Assembly (NCBI GenBank): GCA_034401795.1
Contig: CM067363.1
Span: 25,367,235 to 25,431,234 of the forward strand
DNA from: Chaetoderma sp. LZ-2023a
Taxonomy: Eukaryota > Mollusca > Caudofoveata > Chaetodermatida > Chaetodermatidae
Direction of reading: 5' to 3'
Length of the DNA: 64,000 nt
Shown: positions 11,413 through 22,859 of the stretch, in pieces
Layout of the letters: every line of letters starts with the position of its first letter
Position numbering within the stretch: the stretch's first letter is position 1
The notes under the pieces: generated by a model
The model's input: the letters and a program-made list of their open reading frames with translations, nothing else
Database searches by the model: none
What the model was told of the DNA's origin: nothing
Position numbers and translations under genes: made by a program

Positions 11413-11630
11413 ATTAACCCTTTGATACCTGTGTTCCCAGAATCCTAATTTCAAGACAATCCTACAGGTAAACTGTTGAATATTTTGAAACTAATTTGAC
11501 AGGAACATGTTGCTGGCATAGGCAACAATAGCGCCCAGTCATATTAGTTTCAAAATACTCAACAAAATAATTATTATATCGTAAAGGATTTTGAAGTTTT
11601 GGCATTTCGGGATTAAACGGTTAAACAGTG
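11413..11630 (+). mobile_element. Foldback element, family 1, variant with TTAACCC ends
   Basis: The core at 11471-11565 has GTTGAATATTTTGAAACTAA and its complement around GCTGGCATAGGCAAC. The outer limits are TTAACCCTTTGATACC and GGGATTAAACGGTTAA, an end type otherwise seen in family 2. Copy B equivalent: 20165-20300. Confidence 0.65.
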
Positions 11631-11875
11631 TGCCTCAATAATAATAGATTTGAAAGGTCAAGTCATTAGCACCATGCATTCGTGATGATGCATGCCGATG
11701 CATGATTCTAAGCATTGCCGTCATTAAGACCAACATCAATCACGTCTTAGTAATTATATAAGCTAGTCAGGCGAATGTTCCACCCAAACCGCCAGCACCA
11801 CAAGAGATATACTTATTATCCATAAACACGAGTATTTAATTAAAACTATAGTAGCGGGCGTGCGTTTTCTCCTTT

Positions 11876-11900
11876 GTGCGTGCGTGCCTGCCTGCCTGTG

Positions 11901-11988
<88 letters not shown>

Positions 11989-12050
11989 TGAGTGAGTGCG
12001 TGAGTGCGTGAGTGCGTGCGTGCGTGAGTGCGTGCGTGCGTGTGCATGTG
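11876..12050. repeat. CGTG microsatellite at the end of copy A
   Basis: About 40 CGTG units with GAGTG interruptions. The long Thr-His-Ala-Arg-type frames on the minus strand come from this repeat. Confidence 0.95.
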
Positions 12051-12059
12051 TGTATTACG

Positions 12060-12670
12060 CCGAGAAACCGCAAGAATATGGTATTCTACCAATCTATATT
12101 GACCGTTTCGCTTACATTTTTCTCGATCTAAGCTAAATATGTCTCACGAGATCTCCTTCGATATGAGGTCAAGAAAAGAATTTCGTGTCTAATGAGTGGC
12201 CATTAACGTAGTAATTTTCACCAGAATTTGGCGAGAAAAGCGAATTGAATCTTGAAAGGATACCAACCAATTATACGCTATTCATACAAGACATTAATTA
12301 TTTCATTCAAGAGTTGATGATATAAATAAAGCTGATAGCCTTCTTTATGAAAAATAGATAATAGAAAAATAGCCCCCTTTAATTCGTCGTAAAATTCAAA
12401 TCGTTCGCACACAAAATGAGCACGAGAATTTGCTGACGTTGCGTAGATGCTTATATCATATGGATCACTGGACGGATTGAGTTGATTTTAATGCCTGTAT
12501 CAAGCTAGTGATTGAGGGGTTAAGATGATATCAAAATCAACACAGTCCGCGGTGGTGCGTTTACTGCTCACTACGGAGACTGGGTCCAGAACTGTCTGGT
12601 CTCCGAAGTTGAGCCTGTGTAACAGGTTGGTCGTTATGATGACGTGGCAAAATGGCCGGTCATTACGTTA
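12060..12670. other. Intergenic, nothing recognised
   Basis: Unassigned sequence just outside the first duplication; no coding or RNA signal seen. Confidence 0.5.
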
Positions 12671-12677
12671 AGCCGGC

Positions 12678-12877
12678 GGCCTATCTACCAATTTTTTTGT
12701 TACCGGACGATTTAAATTTTCCAGCAGGATAAATCTGCCAGTACCTCCGCATTCTCGTCGGCCAGCACGTGACCGCTCACCAACCAATTCCCCTTGCAAC
12801 CCGATTTAACCGGGTGAGAGAGCGTGTGACAAGTCATGACACGACGACCCTACTAGAAAATTATCGGTAGATGGGCC
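12678..12877. mobile_element. MITE-like element with about 20-bp inverted ends
   Basis: GGCCTATCTACCAATTTTTT at the left pairs imperfectly with AATTATCGGTAGATGGGCC at the right. There is no coding capacity. A target-site duplication was not clear. Confidence 0.5.
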
Positions 12878-12926
12878 GAGACGCATTCTCAGCATGAAGG
12901 CAAGGCTCTATTTTTAGATTGGCTAA

Positions 12927-13031
12927 GGCCCGATTTATCAGTCGAACTTCTGTTGTGCCGATGTCCACTATATTATTCTGCCAGTCGTCATTAGCGCGGC
13001 GCGACAGAAAGTTCTACTTATAAAACGGGCC
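12927..13031. mobile_element. Harbinger-type MITE with TAA target site
   Basis: The 105-bp element has inverted ends of about 27 bases: GGCCCGATTTATCAGTCG on the left, and CTACTTATAAAACGGGCC on the right. It is flanked on both sides by TAA (12924-12926 and 13032-13034). A TWA 3-bp duplication with GGCC/GGGC-type ends is the hallmark of PIF/Harbinger insertions. Confidence 0.7.
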
Positions 13032-13164
13032 TAAGCTATTGTTTTCGGGGATATTACAATGTTGTGTTCATTGCATTACGTTTGGCAGGGCATTAACCCC
13101 GTTTGGCGGAGCTTCATCTTTTATCTCGTTATTATAAACATAATTCTCATCGCTTATCAGCAGA

Positions 13165-13440
13165 GAATGGGGCAATCCAGTTTTAGCTATGCAACCCACC
13201 ACCGCCCCCCCCCCCCATCTTTAGCTAAGCCCTACCCACAGTTCGCCCGAGTTGTGATCAATTAATCCCTGCACGCTTTGAATCTCAATTTCCAGAAAAC
13301 TATGCAGGTAAGCCGTTGAAATGTTTGAAACTAATTTGACATTGTTGCTGTTGCTGCCTATGACGATTGATGATGACGTCAGTCTTCACGTCAAGTAGTT
13401 GATTATGAAGTCATATGACTGACTTAGAAACTGGATTAAT
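13165..13440 (+). mobile_element. Foldback element, family 1, with a C-run insertion
   Basis: TTTTAGCTATGC, then a run of 13 C (13204-13216), then ATCTTTAGCTAAGCC, GCAGGTAAGC and one core arm. The centre and second arm are deleted. GATGACGTCAGTC lies at 13371. Confidence 0.65.
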
Positions 13441-13944
13441 CAATTGCTAAACAGAAAGATGTCAAACAATAAAACACCAACGGACCCAAAGAATGGCAGT
13501 GTTTCAGAAACATATCCGGAATAAAAAATACAAGCTGACAAATCTTTAGGGGGCTTGGCGCCACTTTTGACATTAAACCAAATGAGCTTGCGATAGTTGC
13601 GTAATGTGTGTGTGAAGTCAGTTAACGGGTGTCGTCTTTCGCAGTGCACGCACGTACACACCTCTCACACACGAACCAATCCAAATTATGCTTTTATGTC
13701 AATAATTGTATTTTATTTAGAGAAGATTAGTAATTCAGTTTCATTGATGGTACCATTCTATGCAGAAATTGATATTTGATGAAGAGGAATGTATATTTAC
13801 ACAGGAACAGACGTTAATTCCGCGGGAAAGACTACGTAAATGTTAGATCGATTTCTGACAAAGACCAATATATGATGTGCATACCGCACCAATAATGGAC
13901 CTTTCTCCAGCAGTGGGGAGAGTGAGACCGATGGCGATGGAAAG

Positions 13945-13946
13945 AG

Positions 13947-14021
<75 letters not shown>

Positions 14022-14022
14022 C
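13945..14022. repeat. AG microsatellite and G run
   Basis: A GAGA tract of about 70 bases ends in a run of G; a second G run lies at 14058-14070. Confidence 0.95.
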
Positions 14023-14324
14023 AGGGACCCACCTGATCATTAAAATGACGTGGCGTAGGGGGGGGGGGGGGTAAGAGGGATAGAATAAAGAACAAGCAGA
14101 CTGGCTGGAGTTCTCACCCACCCCTCTCCACTGGCTACCACTGAATTCCACTAATGTTGCAAAATGATGATATATAGCAAAATGGGAAAATAGTAATTAG
14201 CGATTAAAAATATAATCATATAGTAGTGAATTTAGTAACTGTCCAAGCACATAATAAGCGTGTCAAATTAATAACTCCCTATTACCGCCTTATTTAACGC
14301 TTAAAGCTCTAGAGTCCCGGTGTC

Positions 14325-14620
14325 TAAATTGCAAAGCAGCCATACAGGTAAGCATGAAGCGGGTTGAAAATTTTGAAACAAATTCGGCAGGAACCTGTTG
14401 CTGGTAATTAGTTTCAAAATATTCAACAGCATATTTATTAAATAGTAAAGGCATATAATTCGTACAATCCGTAATTAATTAAGCGTTCGCGACGAACTTA
14501 GATACATCATTCATGACGTAATTGATTGCGGCGTCATCCTGCACGTCACGTAGTTGATTAAAACGTCATATGATTGACTTGGAAACTGGAATCCCCAATT
14601 GCCGCCTATGAATGAGATGG
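14325..14620 (+). mobile_element. Foldback element, family 1 (copy B of 600-885)
   Basis: CATACAGGTAAGC, a core with a shortened centre (14365-14430), AATTCGTACAA and AACGTCATATGATTGAC in the same order as 600-885. Confidence 0.7.
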
Positions 14621-14889
14621 TTCTTGAAGACTGGATCATGAGTGTAGTGCGAAACACTCGGATCCAATAATATTGTGGCTGATGCCGAAGTGAGGTGGAC
14701 TGTAATTGATATGGGTCAAGTATCGTTAACGAGATCACTGACCACAACGTTGAATTACATCACAAGTAATAGACGATTTCAAACGAATTGAGATTTAGTG
14801 TCACACGAGTTTAGTAAGATATCATTTTGAACGAGCTTTAGCGCGTGTTCTAAATTTGATGCAAAATCGAGGGATATGATCTGTTACTC

Positions 14890-15110
14890 AAGTTTCTGAC
14901 TTCATAGTCAATTACGTCACTATGTAGCTGACGTCACAATCATAATGGTGTATGTTAGGTCATGAAGCTGCAATAGTCCGTCAAGTATACGAAGTGTTTG
15001 TCTTTAGCGGGTCTACGATTCAATAAACATTATGTTGAATATTTTGAAACTGCTTTGACTTGAAGCTCTTGCTGACTAACTGTATAGTTATCTTAAAATG
15101 TCGATACATG
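14890..15110 (-). mobile_element. Foldback element, family 1, reversed half (copy B of 1190-1410)
   Basis: CTGACGTCACAATC, then the CAATAAACATTATG block, one core arm (GTTGAATATTTTGAAACTG) and a TATAGTTATC end. Confidence 0.6.
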
Positions 15111-15119
15111 GAATTTAGG

Positions 15120-15350
15120 ATTGAATGTGTTAATAAATTACAAAATATTCAAAAACGGTTTAACCACTTTTGCGACGAAGCCGGCCAAAGCCGGCCTCTG
15201 CAGTGCTCTGAGGAATGTCCATTTGCAGGCACAGAGCATACTGTTTATCACTGGAATGACTGGCTCGATAACCGAGCCAGTCATTCCAGTTGTGAATTTG
15301 AAAAAATAGTAAATATTTTATTTTACTGAACAAATTTAGTTATTAAAGGG
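15120..15350. mobile_element. Foldback element, family 2 (copy B of 1425-1700)
   Basis: The centre at CTCGATAACCGAG (near 15271) has 20-bp inner arms. The outer right arm is shortened, ending at AAAGGGTTAA near 15345. Confidence 0.75.
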
Positions 15351-15569
15351 TTAAAAATTAATAACGACAATATATGCCTGATATAACATTTACTGACTCT
15401 TGAAAGCTAAAATCGTATGCGCACATATCTCAGGGAGAACTGCTTAAGCGTTGAATAGATAGAATGAATGGGACGTACTGGAATATGCTTGCATATGCGA
15501 TAAGTGTGTTGTTAAATACATGAAAATAGGAGGCTTTGTCAGAAATAGCTAAGGAGTTTGACATACATA

Positions 15570-15865
15570 AGAAAAGACTGATTGATTGGCTTACGGATCG
15601 GTCGAGCATCTACACAACTAGCTGACCCATCGAATGCCTGAACAGCCGACCGACTGATCGGCCGATGGAGTGACAGACTGAGCGATAAAACCAATAGACT
15701 GGCAGACCAACTGAATGACTGACTAACCTACTAACCGCTCGACTTACTGACAGACTGACAGACCGATCGACTCACAGACAGACTGATGGACTGACAGGCC
15801 GACTGATCGGCAGATGGCAAGCCAACTGGCATCTGAACAAACTGCTGAGCGATCAACCTGCTGAC
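15570..15865. repeat. Degenerate GACTGACC-like tandem repeat (copy B)
   Basis: Counterpart of 1931-2185. It passes directly into the right arm of a family 1 core. Confidence 0.7.
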
Positions 15866-15970
15866 CGACTAGTAGCACTCAGTCAAACTAGTTTCAAAAT
15901 ATTCAACAGCGTGCTTAGTAAAGATGGACTAAAGCATGTCATTCATGACGTAATTGATTAAACCAAACTT
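15865..15970 (+). mobile_element. Foldback element, family 1, right half only
   Basis: AGTCAAACTAGTTTCAAAAT and CAACAGCGTGCTTAGTAAAG correspond to the right half of 2753-3030. The left half and flank are deleted, with the junction at the tetranucleotide repeat. Confidence 0.65.
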
Positions 15971-16416
15971 GATTGATCCATTCAATTGATATGCTTTGTT
16001 CATGTCACTTAAGGGCTAATGAAGATAGTGATTGAGTCATTTTCTCTAAAGTTGATATCTTCATCGTACAGATTTCTCCATTGATGCGAGGAACTGAAGC
16101 ATAACAAAGGTCATTAATCGGCAAATCACGTTGCTCTACCATCATTCATACGCTATTGAGATGCGAGTAATGTCGTAACAGACAATTTCTTAACTGATTA
16201 ATCAATGATTATAGAGATGGGGGACAATGTCCCAAGGATTTATGTCGCATTTGACGCCTAACCTGCTCACGTCTTTGCCATTTTCATTCAGCGATATCTT
16301 TTCTTGTATCCACGTAAGTACATATGTACACACTCACATACAGGCACGCGTACATACGCAGGAAGCCGAGCGCACAGATACAAAAAAGCAGACTTCAATT
16401 AATAACATTAGCTAAT

Positions 16417-17345
16417 CTACCTAATAGGTATACTAATCTTCTGTTTCCGGCACAGATTTACCAACGCTCTAGGTAAAATTAAAATGACGATGCAGTTCAT
16501 ATACTGTGTTCTGCGTCTGCGGTAGTTTGAAACCATCATGCTGCTCCAATCAGTGACTCCTTTTCGTCCTCTTTGTCTGCTGTTTCTTGTCGACAGCAAG
16601 AATCCGTATCCCACCCGCCACCCCTCAAGTACTTCTTGGTCATCAATATACCCATTCCTTCTACTTTTGATCTGTACGTAGCACACTTAGTCTGTTTATG
16701 CAGTGGCGTCCCCTATAAGAGCATTGTAGATGTTAGCATCGAGGATAGGCTATTCATTTGACCTTCGCAGAGAATGGGTATATGTCGTCCTTCTAAGTTG
16801 GACCACCACATTGACATTGGAACCGCATTGCGCAGTGTATAACGCATCATTGGAGATTATACTGTCTGGCCAGTGGTATTTGGTCATAGCAAAAAGGTGT
16901 CTGCGGTGAGAGGCATCAAGGCTATATAGAACTGCCTTCGGGCCTGTTTAGCTGCCACAGTTTTACAGCATCACTGATACAGAGATCGCGTTATTCAAAC
17001 CTAGTGTTTTGGCTAGAAGGATCAGTGATCCACGAATCCAGATTTTCCAAAAGGACTGCCAGGCAATGTTTATTCTGGCGCAACACGTAACGATGTCAGA
17101 GGAGCTGCACATTAGTGAGCCAACGATTTCTCTCTTTCTCCATTCCTCTCTCCACGCAGCGGGATGTCTGTCACTGATAGGTGAACATGGGTAAACTTGC
17201 TCTGGGCCTCATGCATGAAGATATTCACATACTTGAGCTGTGCTGCAGCTGCAGGGAAATGTTATTGAGAGGCTTCTTTTTCTCACTATAAAGACTGCAT
17301 CACCTGTGTACTCTTGAGTTGTGCTCCACCTGCGTACTCCATCTC
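16417..17345 (-). pseudogene. Non-LTR retrotransposon reverse transcriptase relic (copy B)
   Basis: This is the counterpart of 3594-4440 through the segmental duplication. The minus strand again encodes the post-RT region, including a KKYLRGGGWDTDS stretch near 16620 and MSMWWSNLEG near 16805, with more stops than copy A. A short insertion near 16690-16760 separates the two parts. The upstream side ends at about 17345, where a family 1 arm begins, so the region equal to 4341-4440 of copy A, which carries the GSPHGD motif, is missing here. It retains no complete RT domain and cannot be functional. Confidence 0.65.
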
Positions 17346-17384
17346 TAGTGCGAGGGCAGCTTTAGATGTTATGGAGGATAGCAA

Positions 17385-17545
17385 CAGCAGCCACTCAAAT
17401 TAGTTTCAAAATAGTCAACAGCTTACCTGTATAGTTTCCTGGAAATTGATAGTCAGTGAGTTCAGAGATCAGTCGATCCCAAAACGAACTATGTGTTGGC
17501 GGAGTTTAGCTAGAGATGGGCGGGGCATAGCTAAAAAGGAACGCT
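17385..17545 (-). mobile_element. Foldback element, family 1, reversed, truncated
   Basis: AGTTTCAAAATAGTCAACAG, then CAGCTTACCTGTATAG (a minus-strand CAGGTAAGC), GATCAGTCGATCCC and GGCGGGGCATAGCTAAAAA as the outer end. Confidence 0.7.
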
Positions 17546-19396
17546 CCATTAAGGTATCGGACGTTGCAGTCTTCACATTTTTATTAGCACTTTCAAGCTG
17601 ATATTTACCAATAGCGATATAACTAGTCTCATCTCATGGTCATTATAGCCAGCCTGATTGAGTACATACAGAAGCTGTTATCGTTTGATGACGGCAAAGG
17701 GACGTGTTATTTTGATGTCCATCTTGTGAAAGTTCCAGTGCTTGGGCATGTCTTTCAGACACGAGCATTCGCAGCTCCCATGCAATGTCTCCGCAGCTAC
17801 GTCCTTGTTTAAAGACGCTCAGTTAGGTTCCAGCGAAACTGTCAGGTTTTTTCTCGAATGTGGCGTGTGTTACATTGGACAAGTTATTTCGGAGACTTTT
17901 GAGCTTGATGATGACCGATTACAATTCCTATTAGAATCAAGTGACTGTTTGCAAAACTGCAATGCATTGTTGCCGTATCGAAATGATAGCATTTCAGGAT
18001 GATCCAATGTGATGTCATATCGGCGTTGTGTTGCTATGCCCACGATGGCGTTGTACCGCATGTGTTCCTAGATGTACTGCCCACTCCATTGCACCCACTG
18101 GGATTGACAGGGAGCTGAATCAGATTTGTTTTATCAGTGTTGTATTACTGCAGGATACTCCAGAAACAGGCACCACCAACCCACCAACCCACCAACCCAA
18201 ACGAATGAAACGAAATCATCAGATTTGCATAATTGCAGCTTACGGCCATTTTGAAACAAACTTTGATGAAATAATGGTTCACCTTCACAAAGTATGCAGG
18301 TAACAAGCTGTATCTTATTGACCAATGAAGATGGCTAGTCAAATGTTCAGAAATTGTTTGTAATCCGTCCGGTGTACCTTGAATAGCAACAACGCGTCGT
18401 TCTTAACTGGTCCGTTGACTTCACATCGTGTTTGGACCTCGGAGATCGAGCTATGGTGGGCGAAGACTTGGCAAAAGTGGCCGAGACGGCTGTTGATTCA
18501 ATCGCACGTGTAGATCTACTGTTGTAGTGATCGGCTGACACAAATGCTCTTACCGACCCCTACATTCTTTTATGAAATCTCCCCTGACCTAAATATTATG
18601 GAGATTATTTAAGAAATGACACAAAGTAACCTGATGTCTGTGGATCATGGTAGAGATAGAATCAACGGAGAAACCTTATCTAGAGATCAGTTCCCGCTGC
18701 AGATCTGCCAAATTTGTCACTCAAGTAACTCTATTTTAAGGCACCAGTGGCATCCATTCAAGTTGTTTTCAACATATTCAGCTCGGCGGATTACCCCTGT
18801 GATTGGTCTTGAATGATACTATGATTTCAAGTTTCACGGGTTGAAACGATTTCAAAATGTCCAAGTATTTTCACATAAAAATTGAATAATTATTACCAGA
18901 CTTAGCAGGAAGACGGGCATCTGAGATGAGATTTGATATTGATAGTCCGCTTATCTTATCTCCCAGACTTTAAAACGAGCTCAGTTGTCCACATATTATT
19001 GCTGGTCGAAGATGTCGTTGATGCTGGGAATGTGATCAATAGCAGTCATCACACACAGGTAAAGACGACCGAGAACGGACCGTGTAGGCCATATCAAACA
19101 CCACAATTAAATGGGCCTAGCCCCGCCTAGAAAATCTAAAGGGGTACCACTAATTCACGTATGACGTGGATGGTTCGGATGAAGCCACGATATATTTAGC
19201 TAATATTTAGCAAATAATTTGATTGCTAGATGTTGCAGCCATAGTGTTAGCTATAAAGTTACCTCGGAATTTAGGGCTGGTTTCAAAGATATTAATTCGA
19301 TTCCGACATGCGTAAAAATATGCGGGGCTTAGCTAGAAACGTGTGGGCATATCTAGAAATGTGCGGGCATAGCTAGAAATGTGCGGGCATAGCTAG

Positions 19397-19595
19397 ATGT
19401 ATGTATTTTTATTTTATTGACGCACTGGTACGTGTGGCTTCAATCTTCACATGCTAACCAACCAACAGTCATGCACCCATTAGTTTAATTTGTTGATCAC
19501 CATCTCCCAGGTTGAGGATCGAACCGCCATACTGCAACTCCGTGTGGCATCAGCAACCAGACATCTTTCCACTTGACCACCGCGCCAAGACTATG
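19397..19595 (-). mobile_element. tRNA-derived SINE-like unit 4 (copy B)
   Basis: Same body and tRNA-like head as unit 1, with GAGGATCGAACC near 19514 and CCACTTGACCACCGCGCC near 19569 carrying one A-box change. It joins the minisatellite directly. Confidence 0.7.
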
Positions 19596-19741
19596 AAGTC
19601 TTGGTTTAGCCGACCAGCTTTCACATGTCTGATATACTGACACTCTGACGCTTCATATGGGACTATCTGTGGATGCACCTGCCACGATTCAATCCTTGGC
19701 TTTTAAGCCTATTGTACTCTGACTTCATCACGGCTCTGGCA

Positions 19742-19935
19742 GTATATGTATTTTATTGACGCACTGGCAACGTGCGGCTTCAATTTCCGCATACTAACCA
19801 ACCGACAGTCATGTACCCATTAGTTTAATTTGGTGATCACCATCTCCCCGGTCGAGGATCGAACCGCCATACTGCAACTCCGCATGGCATCAGCAAACAG
19901 ACATCTTTCCACTGGACCACCACGCCAAGACAAGA
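19742..19935 (-). mobile_element. tRNA-derived SINE-like unit 5 (copy B)
   Basis: Starts about 340 bases after unit 4. The head has CACTGGACCACCACGCC and the B box GAGGATCGAACC. The tail (TA)-rich edge abuts the spacer repeat. Confidence 0.7.
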
Positions 19936-20164
19936 ATCTTGGGTTAGCAGACCAGCCTTCACATGTCTGATATACTAACACTCTGACGATTCATATGGGA
20001 CTATCTGTGAATGCACCCGCCACAATTCAATCCTTGGCTTTTTTACCTATTGTACTCTGACTCCATCACGGCTCTAGCAGTATATGTATTTATACAGAAT
20101 GTCGTTTCATTCAAGGTACCAGTAATCTTTTAGCTGCCAAATAAATCATCTCCAGAATACCCTT

Positions 20165-20300
20165 ATTAACCATTTGGACCCTACAATCCTACAGGGTAGC
20201 TGTTGAATAATTTGAGACTACTTCGACAGGAGCATGTTGCTGCCATTAATTATTAAGGGTTTTGAACCTTTGGCATTTCGGGATTAAATGGTTAAACAAT
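20165..20300 (+). mobile_element. Foldback element, family 1 variant, strongly shortened
   Basis: CAGGGTAGCTGTTGAATAAT and the outer TTCGGGATTAAATGGTTAA match 11413-11630, but the right core arm is deleted. Confidence 0.55.
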
Positions 20301-20537
20301 GTGCCTCAGTAATAACACAGATTTGAAAGGTCAAGTCATTAGCACCATGCATTCGTGATGCCGATGCATGAGTCTAAGCATTGCCGTCATTAAGACCAAC
20401 ATCAATCACGTCTTAGTAATTATATAAGCGAGTCAGGGGAATGTTCCACCCAAACTGCCATAACCACAAGAGATATACTTAATCATAAACACGATTATTT
20501 AATTAAAAATATAGGAGCGGGTGTGCGTTTTCTCCTG

Positions 20538-20567
20538 TGGGCGTGCGTGCGTGCGTGCGTACGTACG

Positions 20568-20647
<80 letters not shown>

Positions 20648-20830
20648 TTGCTTGCTTGCTTGCGTGCGTGTGGGTGTGTGCGTGTGCGTGTGCGTGTGCG
20701 TGCGCGTGTGCGTGTGCGTGCATGCGTGCGTGTGTGTGTGTGTGTTGGTGGGTGTGTGCGCGTACGTGCGTGCGTGCGTGCGTGTGTGTGTGTGTGTGTG
20801 TAGGTGTGTGTGTGTGCGTGCGTGCGTGCA
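20538..20830. repeat. CGTG / GTGT microsatellite at the end of copy B
   Basis: A long CGTG array with TTGC and GTGTGT interruptions. All Cys-Val-Arg-Ala and Thr-His frames here are artefacts. Confidence 0.95.
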
Positions 20831-21240
20831 TGTAGGGCAGGTCGGCCAGACAGGTACGGACCGTTCCAGTTTGGCTGGGTACGGGATGACTGTTCCGAGT
20901 ACGTTCAGAGCACGCCCCCTCCCCCTTAGCCGGATAGTACGCGTATATAAAGCCATATGGGAGAGGTTTCTAAAGTAAAGTCCGTAAGATCATGTAGCGT
21001 GCATGTGCGCGCTTCAGTGCTTCCCTGACAACAAGAGTCAGCATTGGGAGAGAATGCATACTAACATGTATCGAGTTGGTGCATGTAATCCCTTTAAATT
21101 ATATTATCCTCGTCGTAGGGACGACGAATTCAAAACTGTACACCATTTTAAAATCGGTCCAGGAATGGCCGAGTTATCCTTATTTTTCTGTTTAGATTAT
21201 CCTCAAAATATTAAAAATTGTTGCGTCTATGTACTAATTG
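20830..21240. other. Unassigned stretch with one TATA-like box
   Basis: GCGTATATAAAGCC (20942-20955) resembles a TATA box, with a GC-rich CCCCCTCCCCC stretch upstream. The downstream frame (21003-21338) has no recognised family. Confidence 0.3.
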
Positions 21241-21254
21241 AATGGGGAGGATGG

Positions 21255-21600
21255 GTATCACGTGATAATGTCGTTTCCCTTCCAGCTCGTACGCTGATTG
21301 GCTACATATTGGGCATTGATTCAGCTACGCCGTCATGAGGTGCATAAAAGGAGCGAAGAACTGAGAATCGAGACCCACACTGCGACGAGAGAGAAGGTGG
21401 TAGGTTGTGTGGCCAGAGCAGTACAAGACGTGGACAACTGCTTACTGACTGCGGTTACCAGATAGCCACAGCAGTGCCTCTCAGATTTCAGCTCTTAGTC
21501 TCCGGCACACAACCGCTGCATCTGCATCTAAGTTTTTGGACGCTCTCGGGAGGATATCATGCGAGGGCAAATAAATATATCTAAAAGAAGAGGGCCTCAC
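21255..21600 (+). promoter_or_regulatory. Possible promoter-to-polyA module (LTR-like)
   Basis: CACGTG (21259), an inverted CCAAT box GATTGG (21296) and CATAAAAG (21343) lie in promoter order. AATAAA follows at 21570, about 220 bases after the TATA-like box. This compact layout is typical of an LTR (U3-R-U5) but also of a small Pol II gene. No partner LTR was found in the window. Confidence 0.3.
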
Positions 21601-22859
21601 TTCCATCAACAACAGAGGAGCCTTCATGCGGATGGGTCTTGCGGCCCCAATGTAAAAACTCGTAGTATGTGGAACGAGTGGTGATTCTTGGTGGAAAACT
21701 CGTCAGATCTGCCGAACCATGCCGAAATGTGGTAATCAAACTCTCCGCAATGTATAGTGTATAACATTTAACTTTTATACCACGGTCTGGTGGGACTTTG
21801 ACTTGTGTGCCGCACGATCTATGCAGTGCATCATGTACTGTGTACCAGGAAGATGCATATGCATCATTATTTAGCATTTAACAGTAGCCCTTCATTACTA
21901 CAGGGAATCTTCAACTTCCGTTACAGTACGGAACCTTTTTGCTACACTGTTTAAATTAATATAACTATCTAGGAGACATCTTCAACCGCAACCGTTCTTC
22001 TTCGCAATCCTTGAGAGTGAGCCGCATGAACAGTTTGCCTTCGGAAATGAGCCCAACAGCCGCATAATCAAGCCATCTCACGCTCCTCATCCGGAACGTA
22101 TCAATTACTGTGATCTACGAACCTTTTCCGTACCGATGATAATAGGTACTCACCCAACTGTATCTTTATATTATTGTATTTTTACATGTATAGGTAATGA
22201 TGACTAATAGGTGCCGACTGGTCGTCTGAGATTTTATAGTTTATCCTTTTTTGTGTATATATTTTCCTTGTTTTGTGCTGATTACTAACAAGCACCACAA
22301 GGTCATGTGACCTTAATTATTGTCAATTCTGTGATAGTTAGTTATGTATAACGGCAGCAGTCATCCTATTTACTTGTTTTGTTTATTTTATATAAAATAC
22401 TGGGACCGCAGTACGCTAGGCTACACTATACAGCAACAATAATACTGCATCAATTTTTCCCCAAGCATCACTTTTTCACTGTGGTCACTGTTCAGGTTCT
22501 CATTAGGCGAACCTGACATGAGATCGACTAAACCTGGCTATTCTAGCTCGATAGGATAGGTTTAGAAGTAATTAGCAACGGTCGCTGGCTGGGAGACATT
22601 GTGTAAACCTCTTTTCTGGATGCAGTGGATATGTAACACCTCACACTGGCTAGGTGGTATAAATTATCCAATTACCTTACAGCCTCCTTGGTAATTCATG
22701 AGCGATTGTTTCTTCCTATGTTCCTCCAGCCATAAGGCTTATAATTGTCTGGACCTCCCTCCGACATGTTGGTGCGAGCTGACTCTGGAAACTATTGGAG
22801 CTTCCAAGTGGTGAAGACCAAAGTGTCGATTCTGAACACATTCCCCGAGTATCTTCGGA
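21600..22859. other. Intergenic up to the assembly gap, nothing recognised
   Basis: No coding family, RNA gene or clear repeat was recognised. Confidence 0.45.

Larger units (their letters stand above)
600..12060 (+). repeat. Segmental duplication, copy A
   Basis: This block is collinear with 14320-20830. The matches, in order, are: foldback and flank (660-990 with 14390-14690), family 2 palindrome (1430-1700 with 15120-15350), GACTGACC-like repeat (1930-2180 with 15570-15860), RT relic (3480-4330 with 16400-17345), unassigned block (4780-6420 with 17680-19310), minisatellite (6440-7090 with 19310-19395), tRNA-like units (9460-10200 with 19400-20095) and the 11340-12050 tail ending in a CGTG array (20095-20830). 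Copy A holds extra sequence at about 2190-2925, 6440-6850 and 7090-9420. Identity looks high but clearly below 100 per cent, so it is not an assembly duplicate. Confidence 0.85.
14320..20830 (+). repeat. Segmental duplication, copy B
   Basis: This is the direct, shorter partner of 600-12060. The offset falls from about 13.7 kb at the left end to about 8.75 kb at the right end because copy B lacks several internal blocks. The left limit lies in a family 1 foldback and the right limit in a CGTG microsatellite, so both breakpoints fall in repeats that favour recombination. Confidence 0.85.

Noticed and set aside
20495..20978. Long frames of Thr-His-Ala-Arg or Cys-Val-Arg-Ala type
   Set aside because: Produced by the CGTG microsatellite on both strands and in several frames at once. 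The same applies to 7149-7483, 11763-12092, 26768-27022 and 48352-48597.
21003..21338. 111-codon frame after a TATA-like box
   Set aside because: No family recognised; codon content looks random and the ATG context is unremarkable.
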